Source of the DNA: Rugosibacter sp.
Lineage (GTDB): Bacteria > Pseudomonadota > Gammaproteobacteria > Burkholderiales > Rhodocyclaceae
DNA: 6,702 nt
NCBI GenBank assembly: GCA_030652715.1
Contig: JAUSQB010000311.1
Coordinates: 1 to 6,702 of the forward strand
Reading direction: 5' to 3'
Shown here: piece by piece, positions 4,453 to 6,702 of the stretch
Layout: each line of letters opens with the position of its first letter
Numbering within the stretch: the stretch's first letter is position 1
The notes under the pieces: generated by a model
What the model saw: only the letters and a program-made list of their open reading frames with translations
The model's database searches: none
Told to the model about the DNA's origin: nothing
Program-made: the position numbers and the translations under genes

Positions 4453-5841
4453 TCAAATCACTTTCGAGTAACGAATTCGTTCCTGATCAAAACGCAGGTA
4501 GCGATCAAACACCATGGCAATGGCCCGCACCAGTAGACGGCCCGGTGGATTCACAGTAATCCACTGGTCAGTCACCGTAACCAGTCCCTCTTTTTCCATC
4601 ACCGCCAGATCAGCTAATTCTGTCGCAAAATAGGATTTGAAATTGATCAAGTGGGCAATCTCGAAAGATTCGATGGGCAAGGTGAAGTGACACATCAGTG
4701 CCTGAATGATACTGCGTCGCAACAAATCATCGGGAGTTAATTGAGCCCCGCGCAGCACAGGAAGCACGCCGCGATCCAGGCGATCATAATAATCGCTCAG
4801 GGTACGCACGTTTTGCACGTAGCTGGGACCTATTTTGCCGATAGAAGAGACTCCGAAGGCCATCAAGTCTGCTTCAGCATGCGTTGAATATCCCTGAAAG
4901 TTACGGTGCAAGAGTCCTTGCCGCTGAGCAATGGCCAGCTCATCCGCAGGTTTGGCAAAATGATCCATGCCAATGAACACATATCCTGCATCCGTCAAGC
5001 GGCGAATCGTCAGTTGCAGTATTTGCAAGCGCTCATTGGCAGTGGGCAAATCGGCTACTCTAATGCGACGCTGCGGTCTGGCCTGATTAGGCACATGAGC
5101 ATAGTTGTAGATCGAGAGACGATCCGGATTGAGCTTGATCACTTCATCCAGCGTGTGATTAAAACCGTTCACACTCTGTTTGGGCAGACCATAGATAAGA
5201 TCTACCGCTAGCGATTTGAAGCCGCACTCGCGTGCCTTATCCATAACGCGCTTGGTTTCTTCCTTACTCTGGATACGATTAACCGCTTGCTGCACTTCCG
5301 GTGCAAAATCCTGCACGCCGATGCTCATGCGGTTAAAGCCAAGTTCAGCCAAAAGCGCGACAGTGGCCCCCTTCACCTTGCGCGGATCAATCTCTATTGA
5401 ATATTCGCCTCCAGGCAGCAACTGGAACCGGCTACGAATCATCTCCATGAGATGTCTCATTTCATCATCCGCAAGAAAGCTCGGCGAACCACCACCCCAG
5501 TGCATCTGTGCCACTTCACGCGTGCCACCGAGTGCCGCCAGCGCCAGATCCATTTCCTTGCCTAGATAGGCAAGATATTTAGCCGAGCGACCGTGATCTT
5601 TCGTGATGATTTTGTTGCAGGCGCAGTAATAGCAGATTGTCGGACAAAACGGAATGTGAATATATAGCGAGAGGGGGCGGCTGGGGGCCACCACGCCCCT
5701 TTGCCCCAACCAATGCGTATAGTGATCAGCCGTAAAGGCTTCGACAAAACGGTCAGCAGTCGGGTAAGATGTGTATCTTGGGCCGTTTACGTCGAAGCGG
5801 CGAATAAGTTCACGGTCGAAAACAATTTCCTGGCCATTCAT
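4453..5841 (-). CDS. hemN: Oxygen-independent coproporphyrinogen III oxidase (dehydrogenase) HemN
   Basis: This radical SAM enzyme decarboxylates coproporphyrinogen III to protoporphyrinogen IX in haem synthesis when oxygen is scarce. With ATG 5841 it has 462 residues; E. coli HemN has 457. It opens with FDRELIRRFDVNGPRYTSYP, typical of the family. The [4Fe-4S] motif PFCPTICYYCAC has C66, C70 and C73, with the extra C75 usual in HemN. SAM-binding features follow: GGGSPS (116-121; GGGTPT is more common), EIDPR (150-154) and SIGVQDF. The end RYSKVI also fits. The frame is open upstream to TTG 5895, with ATGs at 5877 and 5859. None has a good ribosome site, and 5841 fits family length and the FNR box position. 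It is divergent from fnr. Confidence 0.93.
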   Translation of the reverse strand: MNGQEIVFDRELIRRFDVNGPRYTSYPTADRFVEAFTADHYTHWLGQRGVVAPSRPLSLYIHIPFCPTICYYCACNKIITKDHGRSAKYLAYLGKEMDLALAALGGTREVAQMHWGGGSPSFLADDEMRHLMEMIRSRFQLLPGGEYSIEIDPRKVKGATVALLAELGFNRMSIGVQDFAPEVQQAVNRIQSKEETKRVMDKARECGFKSLAVDLIYGLPKQSVNGFNHTLDEVIKLNPDRLSIYNYAHVPNQARPQRRIRVADLPTANERLQILQLTIRRLTDAGYVFIGMDHFAKPADELAIAQRQGLLHRNFQGYSTHAEADLMAFGVSSIGKIGPSYVQNVRTLSDYYDRLDRGVLPVLRGAQLTPDDLLRRSIIQALMCHFTLPIESFEIAHLINFKSYFATELADLAVMEKEGLVTVTDQWITVNPPGRLLVRAIAMVFDRYLRFDQERIRYSKVI

Positions 5842-5903
5842 GGTTTTTGAAGAATGCATAGAATGTATGTTTGCCATACTGCCGCAATCTTTCAACTGTC
5901 GAG

Positions 5904-5917
5904 TTGATAAAGGTCAA
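5904..5917. promoter_or_regulatory. FNR/Anr box in the hemN-fnr intergenic region
   Basis: TTGAT-AAAG-GTCAA matches TTGAY-N4-RTCAA at all fixed positions. Centred at 5910.5, it lies 43 bases before the fnr start codon and about 63 before the hemN start at 5841. If it is a class II site at -41.5 for hemN, transcription would begin near 5869, with CAGTAT (5881-5876) as a weak -10. That gives a leader of about 28 bases to ATG 5841. It could also mediate autoregulation of fnr. hemN is a classic FNR/Anr target. Confidence 0.75.
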
Positions 5918-5960
5918 CAACACTGTGGTTTGAGGTGTCACTTCGTGAAGTACTTTAACT

Positions 5961-6686
5961 ATGACTGAAATTACTAAATTTCAACCCGCTTGTTCGCAAT
6001 GCAATTTGCAGGAGCTCTGTTTGCCCATCGGACTTTCAGAGGCTGAACTTTCCTTGGTGGACAATCTAGTGGGCGAGCGAAGAAAAATCGCGCGTGGCGA
6101 GGCAATTTTTCGTTCTGGTGACCGCTTTACGGCAATTTATGCAGTAAAACTCGGTTTTTTCAAGACTGAAGTATTGGCTGAAGACGGACGCCACCAGGTT
6201 ACCAGCTTCTACATGACGGGCGAAGTCCTGGGCATGGATGGCATTAGTGCAGAAACGCATTATTGTGATGCAATTGCGCTCGAAGACAGCGAAGTCTGCC
6301 TGATTCCGTTTCATGAACTGGAAATGATTTCAGTCAAGGTTCCCACACTGCAACGTCACTTGCATCGAGTCATGAGCCGCGAGATTGTTCGCGACCAGGG
6401 AATGATGATGATGTTGGGCGCCATGCGTGCAGAAGAGCGTGTGATTGCATTTTTACTTAACTTGTCTCAGCGATACCTAGCTCGAGGTTATGCCGCCACA
6501 GACTTCAATCTGCGCATGACACGCGAAGAAATTGGTTCTTATCTTGGCTTAAAACTGGAAACCGTCAGCCGTACGTTTTCCCATCTCCAGGATGAGGGAT
6601 TAGTCCAGGTAGAAAAAAAGCACATCCGACTCATAGATGCTGCCAGGCTTAGAACGATGCTATCGCAGGAAGGCGCTGGTCGTTAA
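5961..6686 (+). CDS. fnr: FNR/Anr-type oxygen-sensing transcription regulator, 241 residues
   Basis: A CRP/FNR family DNA-binding protein that senses O2 through a [4Fe-4S] cluster. The N-terminal cysteines C11, C14 and C20 have the C-x2-C-x5-C spacing of E. coli FNR. The fourth ligand is C113 in EVCLIPF, at the position of E. coli C122. A cyclic-nucleotide-binding-type beta roll covers about 28-120 and a dimer helix about 125-160. The helix-turn-helix covers about 187-215 (MTREEIGSYLGLKLETVSRT). In its recognition helix E200, S203 and R204 match the residues that read TTGA half-sites. TTGAY-type boxes occur upstream of hemN/fnr and of the dioxygenase operon. GAAG at 5947-5950 is a weak ribosome site for ATG 5961. 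The stop is TAA 6684-6686. Anr is the name used in pseudomonads. I see no terminator in the last 16 bases. Confidence 0.93.
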   Translation: MTEITKFQPACSQCNLQELCLPIGLSEAELSLVDNLVGERRKIARGEAIFRSGDRFTAIYAVKLGFFKTEVLAEDGRHQVTSFYMTGEVLGMDGISAETHYCDAIALEDSEVCLIPFHELEMISVKVPTLQRHLHRVMSREIVRDQGMMMMLGAMRAEERVIAFLLNLSQRYLARGYAATDFNLRMTREEIGSYLGLKLETVSRTFSHLQDEGLVQVEKKHIRLIDAARLRTMLSQEGAGR

Positions 6687-6702
6687 TACAGAAAGGCGCA
6701 GC

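Noticed and set aside
4449..4461. A small inverted repeat GTGAT-CAA-ATCAC over the hemN stop codon.
   Set aside because: Five-base arms with a 3-nt loop and no T tract do not make a terminator, and the half-sites do not fit an FNR box.

Overview
The window looks like chromosomal DNA of a facultatively aerobic, aromatic-degrading proteobacterium, most likely beta or gamma. This rests on the gene families seen, not on a database search. The arrangement safE-like / hemN / fnr is a common core block next to cbb3 oxidase (cco) gene sets in those classes. Here it abuts genes for oxygenase-dependent breakdown of an alkyl-aromatic such as toluene, xylene or cymene.

Layout. (1) Positions 1-141, + strand: the last 46 codons of a catechol 2,3-dioxygenase, closed by a strong terminator at 150-188. 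(2) Positions 275-1407, + strand: a XylM/CymAa-type membrane di-iron monooxygenase gene. It is complete apart from a one-base frameshift in a C6G4 tract at 529-538, and is followed by a strong terminator at 1424-1468. (3) Positions 1570-3474, - strand: two extradiol dioxygenase genes in tandem, 21 bp apart. The first (3474 to 2551) is a canonical 307-residue catechol 2,3-dioxygenase. The second (2529 to 1570) is a divergent 319-residue paralogue that keeps the 2-His-1-Glu iron ligands but lacks the usual second-sphere His/His/Tyr. (4) Positions 3715-5841, - strand: hemN, then a SafE/DsbD_2-type membrane protein gene. (5) Positions 5961-6686, + strand: an FNR/Anr regulator with all four Fe-S cysteines, divergent from hemN.

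How the parts fit. The monooxygenase would hydroxylate a ring methyl group. The dioxygenases would cleave the catechols formed further down such a pathway. No monooxygenase reductase, alcohol or aldehyde dehydrogenase, or later meta-pathway gene lies in the window. FNR would sense oxygen, and hemN supplies haem when oxygen is low. A consensus FNR/Anr box lies in the hemN-fnr gap (5904-5917). A second lies upstream of the dioxygenase pair (3617-3630), which suggests that ring cleavage is tied to oxygen supply.

The least explained feature is a 24-bp exact inverted repeat (1492-1515 and 3693-3716) that brackets the two-gene dioxygenase unit together with its promoter and terminator. A third copy (24 of 26 bases) lies inside the coding sequence of one dioxygenase. 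The unit may be an inserted cassette, but no recombinase gene is visible.
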